A DNA stretch of 64,000 nt. Source: CAINVV01 sp963663675. GTDB lineage: Bacteria; Bacteroidota; Bacteroidia; Bacteroidales; Prolixibacteraceae. The stretch lies in the NCBI GenBank assembly GCA_963663675.1, contig OY760498.1:1426001-1490000 (forward strand). Direction: 5' to 3'. Of this stretch, positions 9,769 through 18,522 are shown one piece after another. The position numbers were made by a program, and so were the translations under genes. Under the pieces are notes generated by a model. That model saw only the letters and a list, made by a program, of their open reading frames with translations, was not told the origin of the DNA and did no database searches. Positions within the stretch are counted from its first letter, which is position 1. Each line of letters starts with the position of its first letter.

Positions 9769-10902
9769 TTACCTTTCAATGTCAGGGATAATAAGGTCAA
9801 GTGTCGACATGACCGCAACCAGGTCAGCAATTTTATGACCTGCAGCCATCTTGTTCAGTGCAAATAGGTTAGAAAATCCCGGAGAACGGAACTTCATGCG
9901 ATAAGGATTTTTCTTGCCGTCGCTAACGATAAATACCCCGAATTCACCTCTTGCAGTCTCGACCCGCTGATAGAATTCACCCTCGGGAAGCTTAACAACA
10001 CCTTTCATCTTGACAGCATAATCCCCTTCAGGAATATTGTCAATCAATTGTTCAATAATGTGCATGGATTCATACATCTCCTCGATTCTCAGTTTGTAAC
10101 GGGAGAACGTATCACCCTTGGTATCCAGTTTTTCTTCAAACTGAACCATTGGGTAAGCGCTGTATGGCTGGTGCTTCCTTACGTCACAGGAGAATCCCGA
10201 TCCGCGGCCTGAAGGACCGGTTACACCCCATGCAATGGCGTCTTCATAAGACAAATAGCCTATATCATTGGTTCTTTCCCTGAAAATAACGTTACCGCTG
10301 AGCAGTTCGTCGTATTCGGGAAGTTTTTTCTTGAAATACTGTATGAATTCCTTCACCCTCTTCTGAAAATTAGGGTGAATGTCGAACATCAGTCCTCCGG
10401 GTACATTGTAGTTTACCGTCATCCGGGCACCACATGTCTCTTCGAAAATATCGAGAATAGCCTCGCGGTCACGAAGGCCGTAAAAGAATGTGGTCAATGC
10501 ACCGAGATCCATCCCCATTACACACCACCAAAGCTGGTGGGAGGCGAGACGGGTCAGCTCATCCATAATAGTACGGATGTATTTGACACGGTCCGGCACT
10601 TCGACCTGCAGGGCATTCTCCACACAAAGAGCGACCGCTTCGTTGCTGATATGTGCCGAAAGGTAGTCCATCCGATCTGTCAGGTGAATGGTCTGGGGGT
10701 AGGAGAGTGCCTCGCACATTTTTTCTATACCGCTGTGGATGTAACCAACATGTGGCTGAATGTTATGTACAATTTCGCCTTCCAAACGGACAAGTAACCG
10801 CAGTACCCCGTGTGTTGAAGGGTGCTGTGGTCCCATGTTGACAAGATACTCATCTGTATGGATCTTGTCCGAGGTAATGATAATCTCTTTCGTTTCAAGC
10901 AT
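9769..10902 (-). CDS. nuoD: NADH-quinone oxidoreductase-like subunit D (49-kDa type)
   Basis: This is the 377-aa quinone-site subunit of the peripheral arm, related to [NiFe]-hydrogenase large subunits. The conserved NMGPQHPSTHGVLRLLV stretch at about residue 22 contains the quinone-binding histidine. The family's GVTGPSGRGSGFSCDVRK, RGEFGVFIVSDG and PSF-like RSPGFSNL segments follow. NuoD is separate from NuoC here; the two are fused in some relatives. It follows nuoC by only 4 bp. Confidence 0.96.
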   Translation of the reverse strand: MLETKEIIITSDKIHTDEYLVNMGPQHPSTHGVLRLLVRLEGEIVHNIQPHVGYIHSGIEKMCEALSYPQTIHLTDRMDYLSAHISNEAVALCVENALQVEVPDRVKYIRTIMDELTRLASHQLWWCVMGMDLGALTTFFYGLRDREAILDIFEETCGARMTVNYNVPGGLMFDIHPNFQKRVKEFIQYFKKKLPEYDELLSGNVIFRERTNDIGYLSYEDAIAWGVTGPSGRGSGFSCDVRKHQPYSAYPMVQFEEKLDTKGDTFSRYKLRIEEMYESMHIIEQLIDNIPEGDYAVKMKGVVKLPEGEFYQRVETARGEFGVFIVSDGKKNPYRMKFRSPGFSNLFALNKMAAGHKIADLVAVMSTLDLIIPDIER

Positions 10903-10906
10903 AAGG

Positions 10907-11362
10907 CTATCGTTCTACTATTCTTACTTCGTCTTTGTAATCTTTTCTCAACGGGAATCCCCACTCATCATCCAGGAAAAGCCTGCGCAAGTCTGTGTGG
11001 TTATTGAATTTTACACCCAGAAGGTCCCAGACTTCCCTTTCGTGGTATTTGGCAGTTTGCCAAACATCACTGACAGTGTCAACCTTAGGATCCACGCGGT
11101 CTGCAGTATTTACCTTCATCACAACCAGATGCCTGTGTATGACAGACTCGATGTGATAGACTACCTGCATATATTCCGGATAATCTACTCCTGTAAGGCA
11201 GATCATGTAATCAAATGATAACTCCGGATTGCTTTTGAGCTGAACCGAGGTTTCATGCAGATCGGCTGGTTTAACCAGAATCTCAACATACTGTTTGCCA
11301 AGCTTCACCTCGGCATTGGAAAACTTACCCGCCAGGTAAGCTTGTAGTTCTTCGTTTGTCAT
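10907..11362 (-). CDS. nuoC: NADH-quinone oxidoreductase-like subunit C (30-kDa type)
   Basis: This 151-aa peripheral-arm subunit packs against NuoD. The signature YHEREVWDLLGVKFNNHTDLRRLFLDDEW region (about residues 107-135) is the classic NuoC motif. The protein is short, close to the minimal single-domain form. The nuoB-nuoC gap of 170 bp is unusually wide for this tight operon and holds a hairpin at 11466-11494. Confidence 0.95.
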   Translation of the reverse strand: MTNEELQAYLAGKFSNAEVKLGKQYVEILVKPADLHETSVQLKSNPELSFDYMICLTGVDYPEYMQVVYHIESVIHRHLVVMKVNTADRVDPKVDTVSDVWQTAKYHEREVWDLLGVKFNNHTDLRRLFLDDEWGFPLRKDYKDEVRIVER

Positions 11363-11465
11363 TTCATTCGTACTTTCGTTACTAATATAATGATCATCAT
11401 ATCGTACTCATGGAACTCTCCGGCAGTTTTTACCCGCCTGCTTGTGAGCTTTGGCTTATGCGCGT

Positions 11466-11494
11466 TTCACTTAAAAATCAGTTTGTTAAGTGAA
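11466..11494. other. Hairpin in the nuoB-nuoC gap
   Basis: A perfect 9-bp inverted repeat, TTCACTTAA and TTAAGTGAA, is separated by 11 bases. There is no T-run after it on the operon strand, so an RNA-processing or stability element is more likely than a terminator. Its role is inferred from position only. Confidence 0.4.
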
Positions 11495-11532
11495 TTATTG
11501 TAAGATTGATTTTCCCGTCATCCTGGTTAGTT

Positions 11533-12105
11533 TCAAGGCTGTGGGGTGTTTTTTTTCTGTTTCCTGGAGAAATAGCGCTCCCGTTTGATTTTTTTATGCA
11601 ACTGCATAATGCCATATAAGAATGCTTCAGGTCTTGGAGGGCATCCGGGTATGTAAACGTCTACAGGAATAACGTGGTCTGCTCCTTTAACTACTGCGTA
11701 GGAGTTATAGTAAAACGGTCCGCCTGAAATGGCACAGCCACCCATGGCAACAACATATTTCGGTCCAGGCATCTGCTCGTAAAGACGCTTCAGAACGGGT
11801 GCCATTTTAAAGTTGATGGTTCCGGAAATAATAATCAGGTCTGCCTGACGTGGCGAAGGACGGGCAACTTCCATTCCGAATCTGGCCATATCGTGCCTGG
11901 AAGCACCAACAGCCATGAATTCAATGGCACAGCATCGTGTACCAAAAGTTAAAGGCCAGAGTGAGTTGGCACGCGACCAGTTGATCAAATCATCAAGTTT
12001 GGCGAGGATGATGCTTCCTCCTTCATATTCGGCTAAAATCGGATAATCGTTTGCCTCGAACTCTTTTTTACTTTTTACTCCCATTTCAATGCATGTTTTT
12101 TCCAT
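11533..12105 (-). CDS. nuoB: NADH-quinone oxidoreductase-like subunit B (cluster N2)
   Basis: This 190-aa subunit carries [4Fe-4S] cluster N2, the last electron carrier before quinone. All four ligand cysteines are seen: the adjacent pair in GTRCCAIEFMA, one in VAMGGCAISGG and one in YIPGCPPRPEA. The ATG used here lies inside the end of nuoA (31-bp overlap). A second ATG at 12084 (MGVKSKKEF) would shorten the overlap to 10 bp and is an equally reasonable start. The basic C-terminal tail is poorly conserved in the family. Confidence 0.96.
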   Translation of the reverse strand: MEKTCIEMGVKSKKEFEANDYPILAEYEGGSIILAKLDDLINWSRANSLWPLTFGTRCCAIEFMAVGASRHDMARFGMEVARPSPRQADLIIISGTINFKMAPVLKRLYEQMPGPKYVVAMGGCAISGGPFYYNSYAVVKGADHVIPVDVYIPGCPPRPEAFLYGIMQLHKKIKRERYFSRKQKKNTPQP

Positions 12106-12428
12106 CCGTAAAACAATCCCAATCCTAATATGGCAAAGAAGATGACAATTTCAACGAAACCTGTCATCCCAACTTCCCTCATAACAGTTGCCCATGGGAA
12201 GACAAAAACTGTTTCTACATCAAAAACGAGGAAAAGAATGGCAAATAGGTAATATCCAACCGTATACTGATTCCAGGTTTCTCCAATGGTCTCAATACCG
12301 CACTCGTATGGCTCAAATTTTGCCTCACTGAAAGGCGAGACCGGGGGCACATAACTTGAGAACAGGATGGCTAAACCTACAAGGCTTATTGCCGTTATGA
12401 AGAAAAGTATCAATGCACTACTTTCCAT
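12075..12428 (-). CDS. nuoA: NADH-quinone oxidoreductase-like subunit A
   Basis: This 117-aa, three-helix membrane subunit is the first gene of the operon. The acidic loop FEPYECGIETIG, with its conserved Cys, and the FLVFDVETVFVFPW helix are diagnostic. It overlaps nuoB, and a promoter-like TATTTTTG box lies about 70 bp upstream on the minus strand. Confidence 0.95.
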   Translation of the reverse strand: MESSALILFFITAISLVGLAILFSSYVPPVSPFSEAKFEPYECGIETIGETWNQYTVGYYLFAILFLVFDVETVFVFPWATVMREVGMTGFVEIVIFFAILGLGLFYGWKKHALKWE

Positions 12429-12729
12429 ATAATTATTGTTTTAGATGTTAATAAGAATTGTTCTAAATAACAGTGTATAAGGAACTTCGAAATCAGCGAC
12501 AAAAATAGAAATTTATAATTAACCCGACCTTGTGTGTTAAAATTTATTTAAAAAAGTTATCCACTTATGTTTATTTATAGATATAATAAATTAAGATAAA
12601 CCGCTCCCGGAATTCCGAATCAAACTTGAAAACAATCAGTTGCACATTCAATCCTGATGTATGTCATAATTCTTCTATAAGACATAATATGTGTGAAAAT
12701 ACTGGACGAATTTTGGATTGTATCGCATT
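12429..12729. other. Intergenic region upstream of nuoA
   Basis: This 301-bp AT-rich gap lies between nuoA and the stop of the Usp-like gene, both on the minus strand. It must contain the nuo promoter (see 12500-12507). Apart from that I see no hairpin with a T-run. One DnaA-box-like nonamer, TTATCCACT, is at 12557-12565, but it is single and not part of an origin-like cluster. Confidence 0.5.
12500..12507 (-). promoter_or_regulatory. Candidate promoter -7 box of the nuo operon
   Basis: On the minus strand this reads TATTTTTG, a match to the Bacteroidota TAnnTTTG element, and would give a leader of about 65 bases before nuoA. The expected upstream TTG is not clearly present at the right spacing, so the call is tentative. 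Confidence 0.35.
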
Positions 12730-13533
12730 TTAACCACATAACGTATAAAGATCACGCTGAGAATTGATGCACATTACTGAAAGGGATTCGGCATGACTGA
12801 TAACAAAAGCGTCATTTATTCCAAACCAGCGATCAATTAAAGTTGAACTGTAAGTAAAAGAGATTATCAGCAAACCGTGCTGAAAACTCAGGGCATGCTC
12901 CAAAGCGGCTTTTTGTATTTTCCATGTGGAGGTATGGGATTCGACTATTTCGGAGGGAAAACGAAAAATTCTGAAGAGTCGCTCTATTGAAAACAAGTTG
13001 CTCAACACCATCCGGTTGTCCTCTCCGAATGTTTCAATAGATTTGATCAGTGTGACTTTTGCCCCGTTGTGCCTGGCAAAATAGCTGCTCCAGAGTGCCA
13101 GATCTTTGCTTTTTTTCATGTACCCAACCGGTACCGCAATTTTTTTGTAACTGATTTCCGGATTTTGCGGGGTGGAAACAAACAAAAAGGGAAAGCCGGA
13201 GTGGGGAAGCTGTGGTAAAAGTTCCCTGCTGTTTTTTTTGTGCCCAACAAGAAGCAGTGCGTCAAATTCCTCGGCGAGCAAAGTCAGAACTTTTGAAAGT
13301 GGCTGTTCAGTAACATAATGGTGTACCCGATGCTGACCCAAAATTTCCCCGATAGGAATAGTCAGTCCTGCCAGCCTTGATTCTGCGCTGCTATTTCCTT
13401 TGGAAAGATGGTGAATCAGGCAAACTTCCTTATCCAGGATAATAGCCACCTGCACTCCGTGTAGAATGGCTATTTCGGTTTCAGCAGTAAAATCGATCCA
13501 GATGAAGATTTTTTGTTCGCCATTGGTTAGCAT
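12730..13533 (-). CDS. Tandem universal stress protein (UspA)-like protein
   Basis: This looks like a two-domain Usp-like protein of about 267 aa. The first half opens KIFIWIDFTAETEIAILHGVQ and contains FDALLLVGHKKNSRELL. The second half opens ISYKKIAVPVGYMKKSKDLALW and ends LLIISFTYSSTLIDRWFG. These halves resemble divergent Usp folds, but the ATP-binding GxxGxxxxS motif is not intact in either, so it may not bind ATP. I chose the ATG at 13533; a GTG at 13632 would add 33 residues that look unlike a Usp start. It is single on its strand, downstream of the response regulator gene. Its function in stress adaptation is inferred. Confidence 0.6.
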   Translation of the reverse strand: MLTNGEQKIFIWIDFTAETEIAILHGVQVAIILDKEVCLIHHLSKGNSSAESRLAGLTIPIGEILGQHRVHHYVTEQPLSKVLTLLAEEFDALLLVGHKKNSRELLPQLPHSGFPFLFVSTPQNPEISYKKIAVPVGYMKKSKDLALWSSYFARHNGAKVTLIKSIETFGEDNRMVLSNLFSIERLFRIFRFPSEIVESHTSTWKIQKAALEHALSFQHGLLIISFTYSSTLIDRWFGINDAFVISHAESLSVMCINSQRDLYTLCG

Positions 13534-13705
13534 GGGGAGAAAAGAAATAGATTGAAATAAGTTGAAATAGATAGAAATAGGTTTTAAAACGGAAATAAAG
13601 GGTTTTAGAGAATCCGGTTTAAACTGATGCACTAAAAATAAGAAGAAATGTCAAATTTTTGCAACCGTTAATTCTTCACTGCAAATAGGATGTATTTCAA
13701 ATTTG

Positions 13706-14380
13706 CTACTCATTGAATCTGAATCCGATACCGCGAACGGTTTCCAGAAAGTCACCTTCCAGGTAATCGGACAGTTTCTTACGCAGGTTTTTTATGTGAA
13801 CGTCGATGTAGTTGGAATTGTAATTCTCTTCAAAGATATCGCCCCAGATGTGCTCAGAAACCTGCAGCCGTGTTGTTACCTTGTTTTTGTTTAAAATCAG
13901 GAATGCCAGGATGTCGTATTCTTTCCTGGTCAGCATAATTTCAGCATTATTGAAAAATACCTTGCGTTTGTCGAGATCAATTGTCAATCCCCTGATTTGA
14001 ATGATATTACCTTTCAGTCCATGTTTTCTCCTGGTAACAGCCAATATCCTCGACTTTAGTTCAATCAGCGAGAATGGTTTCGGCAGATAGTCATCAGCTC
14101 CCAGGTCCAGGCCTTTGATCCTGTCTTCAATGGCAGTCCGTGCTGAAAGTATGATGACAGAGGCTGTGTTTTTATTCCTGATTGCCTCTTTCAACAGATC
14201 CATGCCTTCATAATCCGGCAAACCAAGGTCCAGTAAAATCAGATCGTATTCATTCGAAAAAATTTTATCCGAAGCAATCCGGCCTGTATGAGCATCATCG
14301 CAAACAAATCCCTCTTTCTCAAGAAAGTTTCTGATTTCTGCAGAAAGGGTAATCTCATCTTCAACAATCAGCAAGTTCAT
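13706..14380 (-). CDS. OmpR/PhoB-family response regulator
   Basis: This is a 224-aa two-domain regulator. The receiver domain (about 1-115) has acidic residues E7, D8 and E9, the phospho-accepting Asp at 51 (LLLDLGLPD), Ser79 and Lys101 (LPKPF). The winged-helix DNA-binding domain (about 127-222) contains LTRKEYDILAFLILNKNKV and ends ETVRGIGFRFNE, as in the OmpR/PhoB group. There is no kinase gene beside it on its own strand. The nearest candidate partner is the kinase at 17108-18442, across the divergent GH92 gene. The tandem TTCTTCA repeats before the two small peptide genes (18454 and 18780) are of the kind OmpR-type regulators bind, so it is a candidate for controlling them. Confidence 0.93.
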   Translation of the reverse strand: MNLLIVEDEITLSAEIRNFLEKEGFVCDDAHTGRIASDKIFSNEYDLILLDLGLPDYEGMDLLKEAIRNKNTASVIILSARTAIEDRIKGLDLGADDYLPKPFSLIELKSRILAVTRRKHGLKGNIIQIRGLTIDLDKRKVFFNNAEIMLTRKEYDILAFLILNKNKVTTRLQVSEHIWGDIFEENYNSNYIDVHIKNLRKKLSDYLEGDFLETVRGIGFRFNE

Positions 14381-14884
14381 TGTGAAAATAGTTCAGTTTG
14401 ATATATAATAATTAATGCAATTCTATGAAACGGAATTACCGGCCTGAAATTATGAAATACCCTTTAAGAAATTGTCACATCAATCGAAAATGATTAGGCG
14501 AAAATTTGTTTGGCAGATATTTGATTTCATGCTACAGTTAAAAAGACAAAATTATTAACGCATGAAACCCTCACGAACCCGGGTTCTGAAATAAACATGT
14601 AAAATTAATGAGGGTTTCATACATATGTTCTGATGTTCAAACAATTAATATTGATATTTACGCGAGAATAATTTTGTCAATTCGAAAACAGCTAAATGTA
14701 TTACTGCGGTTTTTTCCCGGGGAACAAATGTTGATTGCATCAGTTCTTTTTCCTGATACAATAGTATAATATTCTGCAGTTAAGTCTTATTTTTAAAGAA
14801 AAATACCAGGTATGAATCGTCGTTCAGAATAATGCTTCAGTAATTTTACCGGGGAATTCGAAATTAATCAGGTCAAACAAAAAA
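14381..14884. other. Divergent intergenic region with a nested inverted repeat
   Basis: This 504-bp gap lies between the divergent regulator and GH92 genes and must contain both promoters. The clear structure is the 59-bp nested inverted repeat at 14562-14620, listed separately. A TAATTTTG box at 14669-14676 could be a GH92 promoter element but lacks a TTG at the right distance. No small gene was found. Confidence 0.5.
14562..14620. repeat. Nested inverted-repeat element, copy 1
   Basis: Outer arms ATGAAACCCTCA (14562-14573) and TGAGGGTTTCAT (14609-14620) are perfect 12-bp complements. A perfect inner palindrome GAACCCGGGTTC occupies 14575-14586. A second element with the same outer core and inner GAAC-N4-GTTC layout lies, in the opposite orientation, at 21101-21153. 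There is no T-run, so it is unlike a terminator. It could be a dispersed repeat or a protein-binding site. Confidence 0.6.
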
Positions 14885-17095
14885 ATGATTAAAAAAATCT
14901 TATTGCTGATTCTTGTATTTGCCGGGTTTACCTTACATGCCGGCCAGTCACGTTACGCAAGGTATGTTAACCCTTTTATAGGTACAATCTTTGAAGGTCA
15001 TGTTTACCCCGGTGCCACAGTTCCTTTCGGTATGGTACAGCTGAGTCCCGACAACGGACTGACGGCAGAGGACAAATATGAAGGATACTGTGCAGGATAT
15101 TCGTACACAAAAAATATGATCAAAGGTTTCAGCCACACACACTTAAGTGGTACGGGACGGCCCGATCTGGGCGATATCTCCGTCTTGCCGATGGCAGGTG
15201 TAAAACCCTCCTTCAAAGATATCAGGAGTGATATTTCTCATGATCAGGAGAGTGCGGGTGCGGGTTATTACGCTGTAATGCTGAAGAGTTTTGGTATCCG
15301 TGCAGAGTTGACAGCAACACAAAGATGTGGATTTCACAGGTATACATTTCCGGAAGGTGATTCATCGCTTATCCGGATCGACCTGGCTTACGGCGCAGGA
15401 GATGATAAGACCGTGGATTGCAGGTTTCAGAAACTGAATGACTCTACGTTTGTCGGGTACCGTATATCCAAATCATCATTTCTGAAAGATCAGCACGTCT
15501 TTTTTGCCGCAAAACTCAGTAAGCCGGTCTCCGGGCTCGTTATTTTCCGCGACAGTACCAGGATTTACGGAGACGATGCTGAGGGAACAGATGTGAAGGC
15601 ATGCCTTATCTTCCCGACAGCGAAAAATGAACAGGTAAAATTGAAGGTTGCCCTGAGTACCGCCAACGTTGAGGGCGCCATGGCTGGATTAAAAGAGATA
15701 AAAGGATGGGATTTTGACCTGGTGAAAAGAAACGCAGAGGATACCTGGGAAAAGGAACTTGGGAAGATAAAAATTACTTCCGACGACGAAGATTTTAAAA
15801 CGATATTCTACACGGCACTGTATCATTCCTACCTGGCACCGATCCGGATTGATGATGCCCTGGGAAAATACAGGGGGATTGACAAAAAAAAGGTACTGGA
15901 CGGCACAAATATCTATACACTGCATTCCCTCTGGGATACCTACAGGGCTGCAAATCCGCTGCTTACTATCACCCAGGAGGAACGAATACCTGATATCATC
16001 AATTCCATGATGGCATTTTACCGGCAGTACGGGTTGTTACCGGTATGGGATTTGTATTTTTCTGAGACAAATTCAATGACAGGATACCATGCCATACCCG
16101 TTGTCGCTGATGCTATACTCAAGGGATTCAAGGGGTTTGATTATGAGGAAGCCTTTGTTGCGATGAAGGCAAGTGCCGGCCAAAATGTCCGCGGGACGGA
16201 TTTATACCGCAAACTTGGGTATGTCCCGTATGAAAAAGATGGCAGTGTGACTTCAACGTTAGAATATGCCTATGATGACTGGTGTATAGCTCAGGTGGCA
16301 AAATTACTGGGAAAACAGTCTGATTACGATGAATTTATGAGACGCAGCGGATACTGGAAAAATGTATTTGATTCTGATCTGTTGTTCGTGCGGCCAAAGG
16401 ATGCCAATGGCAAGTGGATAACACCTTTCGACCCAAATGCTGAAAGGTTCAATAAAATCAGGGCATTTGATGAAGGTAATGCATGGCAGTACACCTGGTA
16501 TGTCCCCCAGGATGTTTATGGCCTCATACAGAAATTCGGTTCCAAAGAGAGATTTGCACAGAAACTTGATTCTTTATTTACCCTTACTCCACCTGATAAC
16601 CAGTTATTCAAATGGGATGGCTATATAGGCCTGGTCTGGCACGGGAATGAGCCCTGCCATCATATTCCTTACTTATACAATTACGTGGGCATGCCATGGA
16701 AAACAGCCGAAAAAGTGAATATTATCCGTAAATTTTACAAAAACCATCCCAAAGGCCTCTGCGGCAATGATGACTGCGGACAGACCAGTGCCTGGTATAT
16801 CTGGAGCAGCCTGGGCTTTTATCCCGTCAATCCGGCGAACGGGGAGTATGTGATAGGAACACCGCTTGCCGAAAGATCAGAAATATCGCTTCTAAATGGC
16901 AAACGCTTCATTGTCAAAACTTCAGGGCTTGACAAAAAGAACATCTATGTGCAGAGAGTGCTGTTAAACGGACAACCCTACAGTAAATCTTACCTAACAC
17001 ACGAAATCATCATGAAAGGCGGGGAGCTTATGTTTTATATGGGAGATAAACCCTCTCCTGACTGGGGGACCAAAAGAGAGAATTTTCCTAATTGA
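14885..17095 (+). CDS. GH92 family alpha-mannosidase, secreted
   Basis: This is a 736-aa glycoside hydrolase family 92 enzyme, which in Bacteroidota removes alpha-linked mannose (often alpha-1,2) from glycans with calcium-dependent inversion. A signal peptide is clear (MIKKILLLILVFAGFTLHA). The mature protein starts with the family opening YVNPFIGTIFEGHVYPGATV. The C-terminal catalytic region has CGNDDCGQTSAWYIWSSLGF at about residue 625, the classic GH92 signature. HSLWDTYRAANPLLT at about residue 345 is also conserved. The length matches the family. The histidine kinase gene follows after 12 bp, so the enzyme and a sensor are probably one operon. No SusCD pair is nearby, so this is not a normal polysaccharide utilisation locus. 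Confidence 0.93.
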   Translation: MIKKILLLILVFAGFTLHAGQSRYARYVNPFIGTIFEGHVYPGATVPFGMVQLSPDNGLTAEDKYEGYCAGYSYTKNMIKGFSHTHLSGTGRPDLGDISVLPMAGVKPSFKDIRSDISHDQESAGAGYYAVMLKSFGIRAELTATQRCGFHRYTFPEGDSSLIRIDLAYGAGDDKTVDCRFQKLNDSTFVGYRISKSSFLKDQHVFFAAKLSKPVSGLVIFRDSTRIYGDDAEGTDVKACLIFPTAKNEQVKLKVALSTANVEGAMAGLKEIKGWDFDLVKRNAEDTWEKELGKIKITSDDEDFKTIFYTALYHSYLAPIRIDDALGKYRGIDKKKVLDGTNIYTLHSLWDTYRAANPLLTITQEERIPDIINSMMAFYRQYGLLPVWDLYFSETNSMTGYHAIPVVADAILKGFKGFDYEEAFVAMKASAGQNVRGTDLYRKLGYVPYEKDGSVTSTLEYAYDDWCIAQVAKLLGKQSDYDEFMRRSGYWKNVFDSDLLFVRPKDANGKWITPFDPNAERFNKIRAFDEGNAWQYTWYVPQDVYGLIQKFGSKERFAQKLDSLFTLTPPDNQLFKWDGYIGLVWHGNEPCHHIPYLYNYVGMPWKTAEKVNIIRKFYKNHPKGLCGNDDCGQTSAWYIWSSLGFYPVNPANGEYVIGTPLAERSEISLLNGKRFIVKTSGLDKKNIYVQRVLLNGQPYSKSYLTHEIIMKGGELMFYMGDKPSPDWGTKRENFPN

Positions 17096-17107
17096 AACAT
17101 TTTTACA

Positions 17108-18442
17108 ATGAGACTTGAATTAAAACTTGCTTTAATTGGTGCTATTTCAAAAATCATCATCTTTTTGATTTTGTTTGTCCTTGTACAACAGCTGATTAAC
17201 TCAATGGCTCAAAGTCATGCCGACAGGGATCTGCTGAAAATGAAGGACAAGACAATGTCCATTGTCCGGAAAATTGGCATTAAACCGTATCTCGATGCTG
17301 AAAAAGACAGCGCGTTTGCAAGTTATAACATTCTGAAAGAAGAATATATATCTATTGCAGTAACAGAAAAGGGCACGGTCGGACAAATTACTTTTGCACA
17401 GGAAGCCAGGGTGATCGAAGATGAAGAGTTTGATTACAGGATTTTGGATTATACCTTCGATGTAGACAACAAGCTTTATACACTTGAGATAGGGAAAAAT
17501 ATACAACTGATATATAGCCTTGAAAGAATACTGAAAAAAATTGCACTGACAATTATCCTCATCGTCCTGGTAATAGCCATCGTTTTTGACCTTGTGATTT
17601 TCAAATACCTGCTTCATCCATTGAATCAGATGATTATCCCAAAGTTAAAGACAGTGGAAAATCCTGAAACATTTAGTTACACCGAGCTGTCATCCTCAAC
17701 GTCGGATTTTGTCTACCTGAATACAACTATCAATGAGCTGATGCATAAAGTAAACGACATATTGAGGAGTCAGAAAAAGTTTATCGGTGACGTTTCTCAC
17801 GAACTTTTTACGCCAATTTCTGTCATGCAATCAAAGTTGGAAAACCTTCTGGTTTCTGAAAAACTGCCCGCGAAAACTGTTCAGATGATTCTCGGCCAGC
17901 AAAGGGAACTTGTTCGTTTGCAGCATATCATCAAGGCTTTGTTGCTGATTTCAAGAATTGAAAATGATCAGTACGATAAAAATGATACTGTCAGCCTGCA
18001 CGAACTGGTTGAAGAGGTGATTTCCAACATCGAGGAGCGTGCGGAAATTAAAAATATAACCATTGAAAACAATGTGTCTGCGAAGTTCAGGATAGTTGAG
18101 GTTAATAAGTACCTGATTTATATCCTCCTGTTTAATCTTGTCAGCAATGCAATCAAATATGGAAGGGAAGGCGGTTGTGTCATACTCTCTGATAAATTCG
18201 AGGGAGAGTATTTTATTATATCGGTGGAGGACAATGGAATAGGAATTGACCCTGAAAATCTTGAGATCATTTTCAACAGGTTCAAACGCGTTGATGCCGG
18301 CTCCGGAGAAGGATACGGGTTGGGATTGTCAATTGTCAGGACGATCGCTTCCTTTCATGACGCGAAGATTGAAGTTCGCTCCGTACGTGGAGAAGGATCA
18401 CGGTTCGAAATACGTTTTCTGTTAAAAAATATTAATGTATAA
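17108..18442 (+). CDS. Membrane sensor histidine kinase
   Basis: This 444-aa kinase has one membrane helix at about residues 11-31, an extracytoplasmic sensor of about 110 residues and a second helix at about 142-163. The H-box DVSHELFTPI places the phospho-accepting His at 231. The ATPase domain shows NLVSNAIKYG, DNGIGIDPENLEIIF and GEGYGLGLSIVR. It follows the GH92 gene by 12 bp. It is the likely partner of the OmpR-type regulator at 13706-14380, because that regulator has no other kinase nearby. The partnership is inferred from position. Confidence 0.92.
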   Translation: MRLELKLALIGAISKIIIFLILFVLVQQLINSMAQSHADRDLLKMKDKTMSIVRKIGIKPYLDAEKDSAFASYNILKEEYISIAVTEKGTVGQITFAQEARVIEDEEFDYRILDYTFDVDNKLYTLEIGKNIQLIYSLERILKKIALTIILIVLVIAIVFDLVIFKYLLHPLNQMIIPKLKTVENPETFSYTELSSSTSDFVYLNTTINELMHKVNDILRSQKKFIGDVSHELFTPISVMQSKLENLLVSEKLPAKTVQMILGQQRELVRLQHIIKALLLISRIENDQYDKNDTVSLHELVEEVISNIEERAEIKNITIENNVSAKFRIVEVNKYLIYILLFNLVSNAIKYGREGGCVILSDKFEGEYFIISVEDNGIGIDPENLEIIFNRFKRVDAGSGEGYGLGLSIVRTIASFHDAKIEVRSVRGEGSRFEIRFLLKNINV

Positions 18443-18453
18443 AGTTGCCTGAA

Positions 18454-18492
18454 TTTCTTCACGAATTCTTCATTGTCGGAGAGTTAGGTTTG
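18454..18492 (+). promoter_or_regulatory. Promoter with tandem TTCTTCA activator site (small peptide 1)
   Basis: Two direct repeats, TTTCTTCA at 18454 and ATTCTTCA at 18465, are spaced exactly 11 bp apart, one helical turn. They are followed 12 bp later by the Bacteroidota -7 box TAGGTTTG (18485-18492). There is no TTG -33 box; the repeats sit where it should be, as expected for a promoter that needs an OmpR-type activator. The same layout recurs at 18780-18818. Confidence 0.6.
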
Positions 18493-18522
18493 ACCTGTAA
18501 AACAAATTAAAAATTACAGGTT

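Noticed and set aside
12557..12565. DnaA-box-like TTATCCACT
   Set aside because: A single near-match without a cluster or nearby dnaA/dnaN genes is not evidence for an origin.
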